This document shows positions 1 through 7,914 of a stretch of 64,000 nt of DNA, piece after piece. A program made the position numbers and the translations under genes. Every line of letters begins with the position of its first letter. The first letter of the stretch is position 1. Source of the DNA: Burkholderia sp. NRF60-BP8 (GTDB lineage: Bacteria > Pseudomonadota > Gammaproteobacteria > Burkholderiales > Burkholderiaceae); NCBI RefSeq assembly GCF_001522585.2, contig NZ_CP013372.1, positions 1,550,001 to 1,614,000 on the forward strand, in the 5' to 3' direction. Under the pieces are notes generated by a model. That model saw only the letters and a list, made by a program, of their open reading frames with translations. It was not told the origin of the DNA and did no database searches.

Positions 1-327
1 GGTCATGATCGCCTTGCGCGACAGGCCGGCGCCGTTCGGCCCCGACCGCATCCGGTAGAACACCTTCGTCGCGATCACGACCTCGTCGCGCTTCGTGAAA
101 TCGCGCAGCGCGCGGCCGACGATCTCCTCGGACGTCCCGTCCGAATACATGTTCGCGGTGTCGAAGAAGTTGATGCCGGCCTCGACCGCCCGCTGGATGA
201 TCGGGCGGCTTTCCGCTTCCGGCAGCGTCCACGGATGCGTGCCGCGCAACGGCTCGCCGAACGTCATGCAGCCCAGCACCAGCTTCGACACGTCCAGCCC
301 GGTCGATCCGAATTTCACGTATTCCAT
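1..327 (-). CDS. aldo/keto reductase, N-terminal part (runs off the window)
   Basis: The reverse strand from 327 encodes 109 residues of an NADP-dependent aldo/keto reductase beginning MEYVKFGSTGLDVSKLVLG, and continues beyond position 1. The G-S-T-G-L-x-V-S start, the M-T-F-G segment and the catalytic-type block F-F-D-T-A-N-M-Y (Asp and Tyr of the AKR tetrad) followed by S-E-E-I-V-G-R-A-L are all visible; A-T-K-V (catalytic Lys) follows. Family members are TIM barrels of about 320 to 350 residues, so roughly one third is present. The substrate cannot be told. It is separated from the MarC gene by about 170 bases of non-coding sequence and looks monocistronic here. Confidence 0.85.
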   Translation of the reverse strand, partial: MEYVKFGSTGLDVSKLVLGCMTFGEPLRGTHPWTLPEAESRPIIQRAVEAGINFFDTANMYSDGTSEEIVGRALRDFTKRDEVVIATKVFYRMRSGPNGAGLSRKAIMT

Positions 328-501
328 TGCACGCCTCTCCATTCGAGTCGGGGTTGCGGCCAGATGCGCGCCGCGCATCCGCCAGACGTCGCATGGTATC
401 CCGCATGCCGCGAACGCGTACGACCGCGCGCCGCATGCAGGCTGCGTGAAAGGACGAAAAAGGGCGAACGAGGGCGAACGAGGACGAACCGGAAGGCCCG
501 G

Positions 502-1173
502 TTACTTGACCTGGTCGGCGATCGGCTGCAGGAACGCGGAGAAGCCGGTCAGCATGATCTGCACGCCGATGCACAGCAGCAGGAACGCCGACACACGTTT
601 CGCGACCTTGGTCCCTTCGCTGCCGAGGTAGCGCGCGAGCAGCGCGGAGCGGCTGTAGACCTGCCAGATCACGAGCGCGACGAGCACCGACACGGCGATC
701 GACACGATGCTCGACAGCATGAATTCCGACAGCTTGTGCGTGCGGTTCGCGTTCAACGCGATCGCGGTCGCGATCGAGCCGGGGCCGACCGTGAGCGGCA
801 CCGTCAACGGGAAGAACGCGCGCGTCATGATCGCGTTCGCGTCGATCGGCTTGATCGGCGTGTCGCCGCCGCCCGGCCCGTCCGGTTCGTTCAGCATCTG
901 CCAGCCGGCCACCGCAACCGCGAAGCCGCCGCCGATCCGCAGCGCTTCCATCGAGATCCCGAAGAAATGCAGCACCGGCGTGCCGGCGAAGAACGCCACC
1001 ATCAGCACGACGAACGCGTTGAACGCGACCTTCCTCGCGAGCAGATCCCGTTCGTGCGCGGTGAGCGCCTCGGTTCGTTCGAGAAACAGGAACGCGATAC
1101 CGATCGGATTGATGATGCCGATCAGGCCGGTAAAGCCGAACAGGATCTCGGAGACGAGGCGATTGACGATCAT
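502..1173 (-). CDS. MarC family integral membrane protein
   Basis: A 223-residue inner-membrane protein with about six hydrophobic segments. The first has the G-F-T-G-L-I-G-I-I-N-P-I-G-I-A-F motif of the MarC/UPF0056 family, and the second half has F-P-L-T-V-P-L-T-V-G-P-G-S-I, also diagnostic. I chose the ATG at 1173 because family members begin just before the first helix. An in-frame GTG at 1221 would add a polar 16-residue extension with no better ribosome site. The biochemical function of MarC proteins is not settled; the old link to multiple antibiotic resistance was not upheld. It lies downstream of the paa-type operon on the same strand, after a 138-base gap, and may be separately expressed. 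Confidence 0.85.
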   Translation of the reverse strand: MIVNRLVSEILFGFTGLIGIINPIGIAFLFLERTEALTAHERDLLARKVAFNAFVVLMVAFFAGTPVLHFFGISMEALRIGGGFAVAVAGWQMLNEPDGPGGGDTPIKPIDANAIMTRAFFPLTVPLTVGPGSIATAIALNANRTHKLSEFMLSSIVSIAVSVLVALVIWQVYSRSALLARYLGSEGTKVAKRVSAFLLLCIGVQIMLTGFSAFLQPIADQVK

Positions 1174-1311
1174 CGTGCGAAGCAGCGGTCGGGACGGGGC
1201 CGGCAGCGCGCCGGGGGTCACGCATTGTAGTGCAAGCGCCCGCGTCCGAGACGCAAAATGCGGGCGCCCCGGTTTCGCCGTCGATCGCCGTGAACGTGCG
1301 GCGCGCAGCGC

Positions 1312-2112
1312 TTATTCGGCGCCCGCCTCCCAGGCCGGCGGCCGCTTCGCGAAGAAAGCCGCGAAGCCTTCCTTCGCTTCCGGCGTCGCCCGCACGCGGG
1401 AGATCGTCTGCGCGGTGAACGCCGCGCGTTCGTCCGACGGCGGATACTCGCCGATCGCATCGAAAAAGCGCTTGATCTCCGTCAGTGCGTGCGGGCCGTT
1501 GCGGCCGAGCTCCGCGAGCGTCCGCTCGAGCGTGTCGTCGAGCACATCGAGCGGCACGGCCTGATGAATCAGGCCGATCGCGACGGCGTCGGCAGCCGCG
1601 AGCTGCGTCGCGGTCAACGCGAGACGGCGCGCCTGGCGCTGGCCGACCGCCTCGACCAGATACGGGCCGATCACGGCCGGCAGGATTCCGAAGCGCGCCT
1701 CGCTGACCGAGAATCGCGCGTGATCGCTCGCAATCACGATGTCGCAGGCGGCGCACAGGCCCACGCCGCCGCCGAACGCGTGTCCCTGCACGCGGGCGAC
1801 CGTCGGTTTCGGGCACTGCCGGATCGCGTGCATCATCGCGGCGAACCGCTCGGCGTCGCGCAGGTTCGCGGCCGCATCGTTCGCGCTCGCGCGCTGCATC
1901 CACTGCAGGTCGGCGCCCGCGCAAAATGCGCGACCGTCCGAACGCAGCACGATCGCGCGCACGTCGTCGCGCCGGCCGAGCGTCGCGAACGCGTCGGTGA
2001 GCTCCGCGATCATCGTCTCGTCGAACGCGTTCAGCACGTCGCCGCGCTGCAGCGCAACGGTCGCGATGCCGCGCGCATCGACCGTGACGGCCAGGGTCTT
2101 CAATTCATCCAT
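1312..2112 (-). CDS. enoyl-CoA hydratase/isomerase, methylglutaconyl-CoA hydratase-like
   Basis: A 266-residue crotonase-fold enzyme, normal length for the family. The oxyanion-hole segments are visible: R-A-F-C-A-G-A-D-L and G-H-A-F-G-G-G-V-G-L. The second acid/base Glu is present in S-E-A-R-F-G-I, but the first one (Glu144 of rat enoyl-CoA hydratase, in G-G-G-x-E-L) is replaced by Gly. The G-G-G-V-G-L / P-A-V-I-G-P-Y pattern resembles the LiuC/AtuE branch (methylglutaconyl- and isohexenylglutaconyl-CoA hydratases) more than PaaF or PaaG. It is last in a three-gene operon, 40 bases after paaK. The start at 2112 (MDELKT) begins the conserved fold; an upstream in-frame start would only add unlike residues. 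The operon partners suggest use in acyl-CoA catabolism; the exact substrate is open. Confidence 0.85.
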   Translation of the reverse strand: MDELKTLAVTVDARGIATVALQRGDVLNAFDETMIAELTDAFATLGRRDDVRAIVLRSDGRAFCAGADLQWMQRASANDAAANLRDAERFAAMMHAIRQCPKPTVARVQGHAFGGGVGLCAACDIVIASDHARFSVSEARFGILPAVIGPYLVEAVGQRQARRLALTATQLAAADAVAIGLIHQAVPLDVLDDTLERTLAELGRNGPHALTEIKRFFDAIGEYPPSDERAAFTAQTISRVRATPEAKEGFAAFFAKRPPAWEAGAE

Positions 2113-2152
2113 CGAACAGGTTTCCTCGGGTAAAACGACGCACACGTCGAAA

Positions 2153-3475
2153 TCAGGCGGCCTGGCGGCGATCGATCACGCGGCGCGCCTTGCCCGTCGC
2201 GGTCGCGGGGATGCCGCCGGCCGCCAGCACCGTCACGCCGGACGACACGCCGACCATCGTCTTGATCCGGTGCTGCAGTTCGCGCGCGAGCGCCGCGCGC
2301 TCGCCGTCGGTGACGGACGCCGCCGCTTCGGAACGCAACTCGACCGCGAGGTCGAGCCGGTCCATGTGACCGTCGCGCGACAGCGTGATCTGGAACTGGC
2401 CCGACAACTGCGGCAGCGCGACGACGATCTCCTCGATCTGGCTCGGGAACACGTTCACGCCGCGCACGATCAGCATGTCGTCGGAGCGGCCCGTGATCTT
2501 CGCCAGGCGCCGCATCGCGCGCGCGGTCGGCGGCAGCAGCGCGGTGAGGTCGCGCGTGCGGTAGCGGATCACCGGCATCGCCTCCTTCGTCAGCGACGTG
2601 AACACGAGCTCGCCCTGGCTGCCGTCGGGCAGCACTTCGCCGGTGACGGGATCGATGATCTCCGGGTAGAAATGATCTTCCCAGATCACCGGGCCGTCCT
2701 TCGTCTCCACGCATTCGCACGCGACGCCCGGGCCCATCACTTCCGACAGCCCGTAGATGTCGAGCGCGTCGATGCCCACGCGCGTTTCCACTTCGTCGCG
2801 CAGCGCCTGCGTCCACGGCTCGGCGCCGAAGATGCCGATCTTCAGCGACGATTCGGCCGGGTCCATCCCCTGCCGCACCATCTCGTCGATCAGGTTCAGC
2901 ATGTACGACGGCGTGACGAGGATGATCTTCGGCTCGAAATCGCGAATCAATTGCACCTGCTTCTCGGTCTGCCCGCCGGACATCGGCACGACCATGCAGC
3001 CGAGCCGCTCCGCGCCGTAGTGAATCCCGAGACCGCCCGTGAAGAGGCCATAGCCGAACGCGTTGTGCAGCGTATCGCCCGGGCGGCCGCCGGCCGCGCG
3101 GATCGAGCGCGCGGTCACGTTCGCCCACGTGTCGATGTCGCGCGCCGTGTAGCCGACCACCGTCGGCTTGCCGGTCGTGCCGCTCGACGCATGCACGCGC
3201 ACGACCTGCTCGCGCGGCACCGCGAAGAGGCCGAACGGATAGTTGTCGCGCAGGTCGCTCTTGGTCGAGAACGGAAATTTCGCGAGATCGGCGAGCGACT
3301 TCAGGTCGTCCGGATGCACGCCCGCCGCATCGAACGTGCGCCGATAGTGCGGGACGTTGTCGTACGCGTGGCGCAGCGACCATTTGAGGCGTTCGAGCTG
3401 CAGCGCCTGCAGTTCGTCGCGGCTGGCGGTCTCGATCGGCTCGAGGGCGGCGGCGGGATGCGTCGGGTGAGTCAT
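2153..3475 (-). CDS. paaK: phenylacetate--CoA ligase
   Basis: A 440-residue AMP-forming ligase that would activate phenylacetate to phenylacetyl-CoA in the cytoplasm, the first step of the paa pathway. Seen: the P-loop-like motif V-H-A-S-S-G-T-T-G-K-P-T (about residues 92-103), the N-A-F-G-Y-G-L-F-T-G-G-L-G-I-H-Y-G segment typical of PaaK, D-I-Y-G-L-S-E-V-M-G-P-G, and the C-terminal G-R-S-D-D-M-L-I-V-R-G-V-N-V-F-P-S hinge. Length matches known PaaK (about 430-440). The ATG at 3475 follows a clear GGAGGAG ribosome site; the longer open frame upstream is not family sequence. It sits 55 bases after paaH and 40 before the hydratase gene, so the three are probably co-transcribed. Confidence 0.95.
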   Translation of the reverse strand: MTHPTHPAAALEPIETASRDELQALQLERLKWSLRHAYDNVPHYRRTFDAAGVHPDDLKSLADLAKFPFSTKSDLRDNYPFGLFAVPREQVVRVHASSGTTGKPTVVGYTARDIDTWANVTARSIRAAGGRPGDTLHNAFGYGLFTGGLGIHYGAERLGCMVVPMSGGQTEKQVQLIRDFEPKIILVTPSYMLNLIDEMVRQGMDPAESSLKIGIFGAEPWTQALRDEVETRVGIDALDIYGLSEVMGPGVACECVETKDGPVIWEDHFYPEIIDPVTGEVLPDGSQGELVFTSLTKEAMPVIRYRTRDLTALLPPTARAMRRLAKITGRSDDMLIVRGVNVFPSQIEEIVVALPQLSGQFQITLSRDGHMDRLDLAVELRSEAAASVTDGERAALARELQHRIKTMVGVSSGVTVLAAGGIPATATGKARRVIDRRQAA

Positions 3476-3530
3476 CGGGGTGCTCCTCCAATGGAGTGAT
3501 GTCGTTGTCGTGTTCGAGGTGACGAGGCGG

Positions 3531-5087
3531 TCACGACCGGAACGTGCGACCGGCCGCGTGCAGCGCGGCGAGGCGCGGCGACACGCGATAGCGGTCCTCG
3601 CCGTAGCTCGCCGCGAGGTTCGACAGCACGCGATGCACGCGGCCGATGCCGATCGCATCGGCCCACGCGAGCGGGCCGCACGGATAGTTCACGCCCTTCT
3701 CCATCGCGAGATCGAGATCGGCCGGCGAGCACACGCCCTGGTTCACCGTATCGGCCGCTTCGTTCGCGAGCATCGCGACGGTGCGCATCGCGACCATCCC
3801 CGGCACGTCCGCGACGCCGACGACGCGAAAACCCGCCTGCTGGAACAGGCCGACCGCGTCCGCATACGCCGCGTCGCTGCACTGGAGCGCGCGCGTCAGC
3901 GCGACGAGGCCGGCCTGCGCGTAATCGCGCGCGAGATCGACGAGCACGAGATCCGGCACGCCCGTTTGCGCGGCGCGCGCGGCGGCCGTCCGGCCGTCGG
4001 TCAGTGCGATCGATGCGCGGCCGGCCACGGCGAGCAGATCGTCGGCATGCGCGTCGTTACGCCGCGCGTTCGCGATGCGGTCGACGAAGCGCGCATGCAG
4101 CGCGGCGGCCGGGCCGTCCTGTGCAAACAGCGCGACCTCGGCCGGCGCGGTGCGCGCGGGCTCGAAATCGGGCGCGGGCGGCGTCGCGCCGTCCGCATAC
4201 GAATAGAAACCGCGCCCGGACTTGCGCCCGAGGAAGCCCGCATTCACGAGTTCCTGCTGGATCAGCGACGGCGTGTAGCGTGGGTCGTTGAAGTACGCGC
4301 GGAACACCGACTCGGTCACCGCGAAATTCACGTCGTGGCCGATCAGGTCCATCAGCTCGAACGGCCCCATCCGGAAGCCGCCGGCTTCGCGCATCACCGC
4401 GTCGATCGAAGCCGGCGTGCCGCCCTGCTCGTTCAGCACGCGCAGCGCCTCCGCGTAATACGGCCGGGCGACGCGGTTCACGATGAAGCCCGGCGTCGAT
4501 TTCGCCATCACCGGTTGCTTGCCCCACGCGGCGGCGGTCGCATGAAGCATCCGGGCGACATCGGGCGCGGTCGCGAGCCCGCTGACCACCTCGACGAGCG
4601 CCATCAGCGGCGCCGGGTTGAAGAAATGCAGGCCGGCGACGCGCTGCGGCACGCGCAGCCCGGCCGCGATCGACGTGATCGAGATCGACGACGTGTTGGT
4701 CGCCAGCACGCATGCGTCGTCGACATGGCGTTCGAGGGTCGCGAAGATCTCGCGCTTCACCTCGAGCCGTTCGGCCGCCGCCTCGACGATCAGCGCGGCG
4801 CCCGCGAAATCGGCCAGCGCGCGCACCGCGCGGATCCGGTTGCCGGCCGCCTCGGCCTGCGCCGGTTCGAGCCGGCCCTTCTCCGCCAGCCGCGCGAACT
4901 GCGTGCGGATGCCGGCCAACGCCTTGTCGCAGGCCGCCTCGTTCAGGTCGTACAGCAACACCGCATGGCCGGCCGCCGCCGCGACCTGCGCAATGCCTGC
5001 GCCCATCGCGCCGGCGCCGATCACGCCGACGACGGCCGACGGCGCGAGCGCGCCCGAGTTCACCGAATGTGCAGAGGAAACAGCCAT
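3531..5087 (-). CDS. paaH: 3-hydroxyacyl-CoA dehydrogenase PaaH
   Basis: A 518-residue NAD-dependent dehydrogenase oxidising 3-hydroxyacyl-CoA (3-hydroxyadipyl-CoA in phenylacetate degradation). The N-terminal Rossmann motif V-I-G-A-G-A-M-G-A-G-I-A-Q is at about residues 22-34, S-S-I-S-I-T-S-I-A follows, and the catalytic block G-L-H-F-F-N-P-A-P-L-M-A-L-V-E-V-V-S-G lies near 150-170. Two C-terminal 3HCDH domains follow, the second with E-K-G-V-N-Y-P-C-G-P-L-A-W. A length of about 510 residues and two C-terminal domains is the PaaH/PaaC architecture, not the 280-residue FadB2 type. It is the first gene of the leftward operon; a perfect palindrome and a TATAAT hexamer lie just upstream. Confidence 0.93.
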   Translation of the reverse strand: MAVSSAHSVNSGALAPSAVVGVIGAGAMGAGIAQVAAAAGHAVLLYDLNEAACDKALAGIRTQFARLAEKGRLEPAQAEAAGNRIRAVRALADFAGAALIVEAAAERLEVKREIFATLERHVDDACVLATNTSSISITSIAAGLRVPQRVAGLHFFNPAPLMALVEVVSGLATAPDVARMLHATAAAWGKQPVMAKSTPGFIVNRVARPYYAEALRVLNEQGGTPASIDAVMREAGGFRMGPFELMDLIGHDVNFAVTESVFRAYFNDPRYTPSLIQQELVNAGFLGRKSGRGFYSYADGATPPAPDFEPARTAPAEVALFAQDGPAAALHARFVDRIANARRNDAHADDLLAVAGRASIALTDGRTAAARAAQTGVPDLVLVDLARDYAQAGLVALTRALQCSDAAYADAVGLFQQAGFRVVGVADVPGMVAMRTVAMLANEAADTVNQGVCSPADLDLAMEKGVNYPCGPLAWADAIGIGRVHRVLSNLAASYGEDRYRVSPRLAALHAAGRTFRS

Positions 5088-5122
5088 CGCTTGCGATCCG
5101 TCATGAAGTGGAAGTGCGAGCG

Positions 5123-5143
5123 ATTATAAACCGACCGGTCGGT
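5123..5143 (-). promoter_or_regulatory. TetR-type operator over the paaH promoter
   Basis: ACCGACCGGTCGGT at 5130-5143 is a perfect 14-base palindrome. On the reverse strand it lies one base upstream of a TATAAT hexamer (5123-5128), about 36 bases before the paaH start codon, so a protein bound there would block RNA polymerase. Palindromes of this CCGACCGGTCGG kind are typical of TetR-family repressors of acyl-CoA degradation genes; PaaR in Burkholderia is the obvious candidate. No tetR gene is in this window, so the regulator would act in trans. The palindrome is directly seen; the identity of the protein is inference. Confidence 0.7.
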
Positions 5144-5629
5144 AGATTTATGTCAGGGCGAGCCCGAATGTGTCTTGCAAAAAACCGTTACGAAATCTGC
5201 AACGACAAAAATCGAAAGGTCGGGGCAACTTTTTGTCTACCGAAAGGTCAACGTAAGGGTTCGAATATGAGATAGTGCCCCCCGAACGCCTGATAAAATT
5301 CGACAAATTGCCGGATTCCAGGGGGGAATGCGTGTCGCGCCGTCACCGCCGTCCATCGCCCCTTTTCGGGGTCGAATCGAGCTTCCGGCCCGCGTGTCGC
5401 CTCAGGTGCTCGTCTTGCCGTCCGCGGACAACCGCTTCGAACCGTTTCATCCCGCGACGGGCTTCGGCCCGCCCGCGCCCCTCGCCGCCTCGCGGCAGCG
5501 AACCCAGGGCTGCGCCGTTGCGTGCCGCCCCTCTTCGGTTTCATCGTCTTCGTTCGGCGGATAGTACGGCCGGGCTTCGTCAACCCGTGACGGCGCGTCG
5601 CGCGCCGCCGCTCGCATAAGGAAACCCTC
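5144..5629. other. long intergenic region between paaH and the Ca2+/H+ antiporter
   Basis: About 490 bases without a convincing gene. The part next to paaH (to about 5280) is clearly more A+T-rich than its surroundings. CCCCCC (5278-5283) can pair with GGGGGG (5321-5326) across a 37-base AT-rich loop. The rest up to the antiporter start is GC-rich and shows no recognised RNA family; I looked for the core of the yybP-ykoY manganese riboswitch, common upstream of cation transporters, and did not see it. Open frames here are short and have no ribosome sites or recognisable protein features. Confidence 0.5.
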
Positions 5630-6718
5630 ATGCCGCTCTCGTCCAACCAGCTCCCGCGCTGGACCCTCTGGGCCCCGCTTGCCGCCTGGCTGGTACTCGC
5701 GCTGTCGCGCGTCGTGCCGGTCGAAGGTCTCGTCATCGCGGTGTTCGCCGCCGCGCTCGCCGGCGCCGTGTTCGCCGCCGTCCACCATGCGGAAGTCGTC
5801 GCGCACCGCGTCGGCGAACCGTTCGGCACGCTCGTGCTCGCGGTCGCAGTGACCGTCATCGAGGTCGCGCTGATCGTGTCGGTGATGCTCGGCGCGGGCC
5901 CCGAAAAATCGGGCCTCGCGCGCGACACCGTGTTCGCCGCCGTGATGATCATCTGTAATGGCATCGTCGGCATCTGCCTGCTGGTCGGCGCGTGGAAGCA
6001 CGGCGAACAGGACTTCCAGGGGCGCGGCGCGAGCAAGGCGCTCGCGGTGCTCGCGTCGCTGTCGGTGCTGTCGCTCGTGATGCCGAACTACCTGAACGCC
6101 GCGCCCGGCCCGTTCTTCTCGAAATCGCAGCTCGCGTTCGCCGGCGTCGCGTCGCTGGTGCTGTACGGCGCATTCGTGTTCGTGCAGACCGTGCGTCACC
6201 GCGACTACTTCCTCGCCGCGCACGACAGCGCGGACGAAGCGGTGCACGCGGCGGCGCCGAGCAACCGCACCGCGATCATCAGCATGGTGCTGCTGTTCGC
6301 GAGCCTCGTCGCGGTCGTGCTGCTCGCGAAGCTGCTGTCGCCGGCCGTCGAGCATGCGGTGCTGAAACTCGGCGCGCCCGAAGCCGCGGTCGGTATCGTG
6401 ATCGCCGCGCTCGTGCTGCTGCCGGAAGGGCTCGCGGCCGTCACCGCCGCGCGGGCGAACCGCCTGCAGACCAGCATGAATCTCGCACTGGGTTCGGCGC
6501 TCGCGAGCATCGGGCTCACGATCCCGACCGTCGCGGCCGTGTTCATCTGGGTCGGCCAGCCGCTCACGCTCGGGATCGGCGCGATGGAAACGGTCCTGCT
6601 GGCGCTCACGCTGCTGGTCAGCACGCTCACGCTGAGTCAGGGACGCACGACGGTGCTGCACGGCGTCGTGCACGTCGCGCTGTTCGCCGCGTACCTGTTC
6701 CTGTCGATCACCCACTGA
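5630..6718 (+). CDS. chaA: calcium/proton antiporter (ChaA/CaCA family)
   Basis: A 362-residue inner-membrane protein with about eleven hydrophobic helices that would exchange Ca2+ (and perhaps Na+ or K+) for protons. The two inverted repeats of the cation/Ca2+ exchanger family are visible: G-E-P-F-G-T-L-V-L-A-V-A-V-T-V-I-E-V near residues 62-80, and the C-terminal copy A-L-V-L-L-P-E-G-L-A-A-V-T-A-A-R-A followed by N-L-A-L-G-S-A-L-A-S-I-G-L-T-I-P. The conserved acidic residue of each alpha repeat (Glu in V-I-E-V and L-P-E-G) is retained. Length equals E. coli ChaA (366). The ATG at 5630 follows AAGGAAAC. It appears to be a single-gene unit with a long untranslated leader. Confidence 0.92.
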   Translation: MPLSSNQLPRWTLWAPLAAWLVLALSRVVPVEGLVIAVFAAALAGAVFAAVHHAEVVAHRVGEPFGTLVLAVAVTVIEVALIVSVMLGAGPEKSGLARDTVFAAVMIICNGIVGICLLVGAWKHGEQDFQGRGASKALAVLASLSVLSLVMPNYLNAAPGPFFSKSQLAFAGVASLVLYGAFVFVQTVRHRDYFLAAHDSADEAVHAAAPSNRTAIISMVLLFASLVAVVLLAKLLSPAVEHAVLKLGAPEAAVGIVIAALVLLPEGLAAVTAARANRLQTSMNLALGSALASIGLTIPTVAAVFIWVGQPLTLGIGAMETVLLALTLLVSTLTLSQGRTTVLHGVVHVALFAAYLFLSITH

Positions 6719-6892
6719 CGTCCCGATGCGCGCGCGCCGGCGGATGCTCGCCGCACGGCCGCGCGCAGGTCTTCAGGCCTCTTCTCCCTTCCTCGCTTCA
6801 CGCCGTCGTGACAGGGCTGCAATCGCAAGATGCCGCCGGATCGACGGCGCGTCACGTGGCGGCTGGCTATCGGCTCGCGCGAGCAAGCGCAA

Positions 6893-7801
6893 CTAGGCGC
6901 CGGCGTCGTCCGTGCTCGCGGTCAAGAACCGCTCGACCATCGCGTTGAACACCGGCAGCGCCGGATTGTCGTTGTCCGCGCGCCATGCGAGATACAACTC
7001 GGCCGCCACGTTGACGCCCGCCAGCGGCCGGAACACCACGCCGTCCACATGAAGCTCGCGCGCCGACGCGGGCACCAGCGCCGCGCCGAGCCCCGCGCGC
7101 ACGAGGCCGAGGATCGTATGCGTCTGGCCGACGTAATGCAGGTAGTTCGGCAGCCGCCCGGCGCCCGCGAACATCCCCGAAATCATGTCGTGGAAATACT
7201 TGCCCTCGTTCGGCGAATACGCGATGAACGGCTGCCGGTCGAGCTCGTCCGGACCGATCTGCTCGTAGGCCGCGAGCGGCGCGCCTTCCGCGACCGCGAC
7301 GAGCATCGGTTCGCGCTGCACGAGCCGGTATTCGAGCGGCTGGCGCGCGGCGCGCTGGCGCACGAAGCCCGCGTCGAGCATCCGCGACGCGAGCGCGTCG
7401 ATCTGCACGGTCGACACCATCTCGCGCAGTTCGACGTCGACGTCCGGCAACGCATGCGCCGCGTGCGCGAGCAGCACCGGGATCATCCGGTACGCGCTCA
7501 CGGCCGTGAAACCGAGCGTGATGCGCCCGGCCCCGCCATGCGCGACGCGCTGCGCGGCCTGCTCGGCCCGTGCGGAAAATTCGAGGATGTGCCGCGCGTC
7601 GCGCAGGAAGCGTTCGCCGGCCGCGGTCAGGCTGACCTGCCGGCTGCTGCGCTCGAGCAGCGCGATGCCGAGCGCGTGCTCGAGCAACTGGATTTGCCGG
7701 CTGAGCGGCGGCTGAGTCATGAAGAGCCGCCGGGCCGCACGGCCGAAATGCAACTCTTCGGCCACCGCGACGAAACAGCGAAGCTGATGGAGTTCAATCA
7801 T
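6893..7801 (-). CDS. LysR family regulator, divergent from a 2-hydroxyacid dehydrogenase gene
   Basis: A 302-residue LysR-type regulator. The N-terminal winged helix-turn-helix is clear (M-I-E-L-H-Q-L-R-C-F-V-A-V-A-E-E-L-H-F, then A-A-R-R-L-F-M-T-Q-P-P-L-S-R-Q-I), followed by the two-lobed effector domain. It belongs to the CatR/BenM-like subtype judging from L-H-F-G-R-A-A and T-Q-P-P-L-S. The gene is divergent from the dehydrogenase/transporter pair with 113 bases between, the usual layout for a regulator controlling its neighbours. ATTCAAATCTTGAAT (7800-7814), an inverted repeat with 6-base arms, overlaps its own start codon and could serve autoregulation. The effector is unknown but is probably a sugar acid or hydroxyacid, by context. 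Confidence 0.9.
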   Translation of the reverse strand: MIELHQLRCFVAVAEELHFGRAARRLFMTQPPLSRQIQLLEHALGIALLERSSRQVSLTAAGERFLRDARHILEFSARAEQAAQRVAHGGAGRITLGFTAVSAYRMIPVLLAHAAHALPDVDVELREMVSTVQIDALASRMLDAGFVRQRAARQPLEYRLVQREPMLVAVAEGAPLAAYEQIGPDELDRQPFIAYSPNEGKYFHDMISGMFAGAGRLPNYLHYVGQTHTILGLVRAGLGAALVPASARELHVDGVVFRPLAGVNVAAELYLAWRADNDNPALPVFNAMVERFLTASTDDAGA

Positions 7802-7914
7802 TCAAATCTTGAATCAATCGATAGTCTTTTGATGTTAGACCGATATCGATTCGATTTCTATACTCGGTTCCACCTGATGCGCAGCCCGTGCCGCGCACGA
7901 CGACCGAGACCTTC

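Noticed and set aside
5248..5629. A yybP-ykoY-type manganese riboswitch before the Ca2+/H+ antiporter
   Set aside because: Long leaders before cation transporters suggested it, but I could not find the conserved core sequence, so I report only an unexplained leader.
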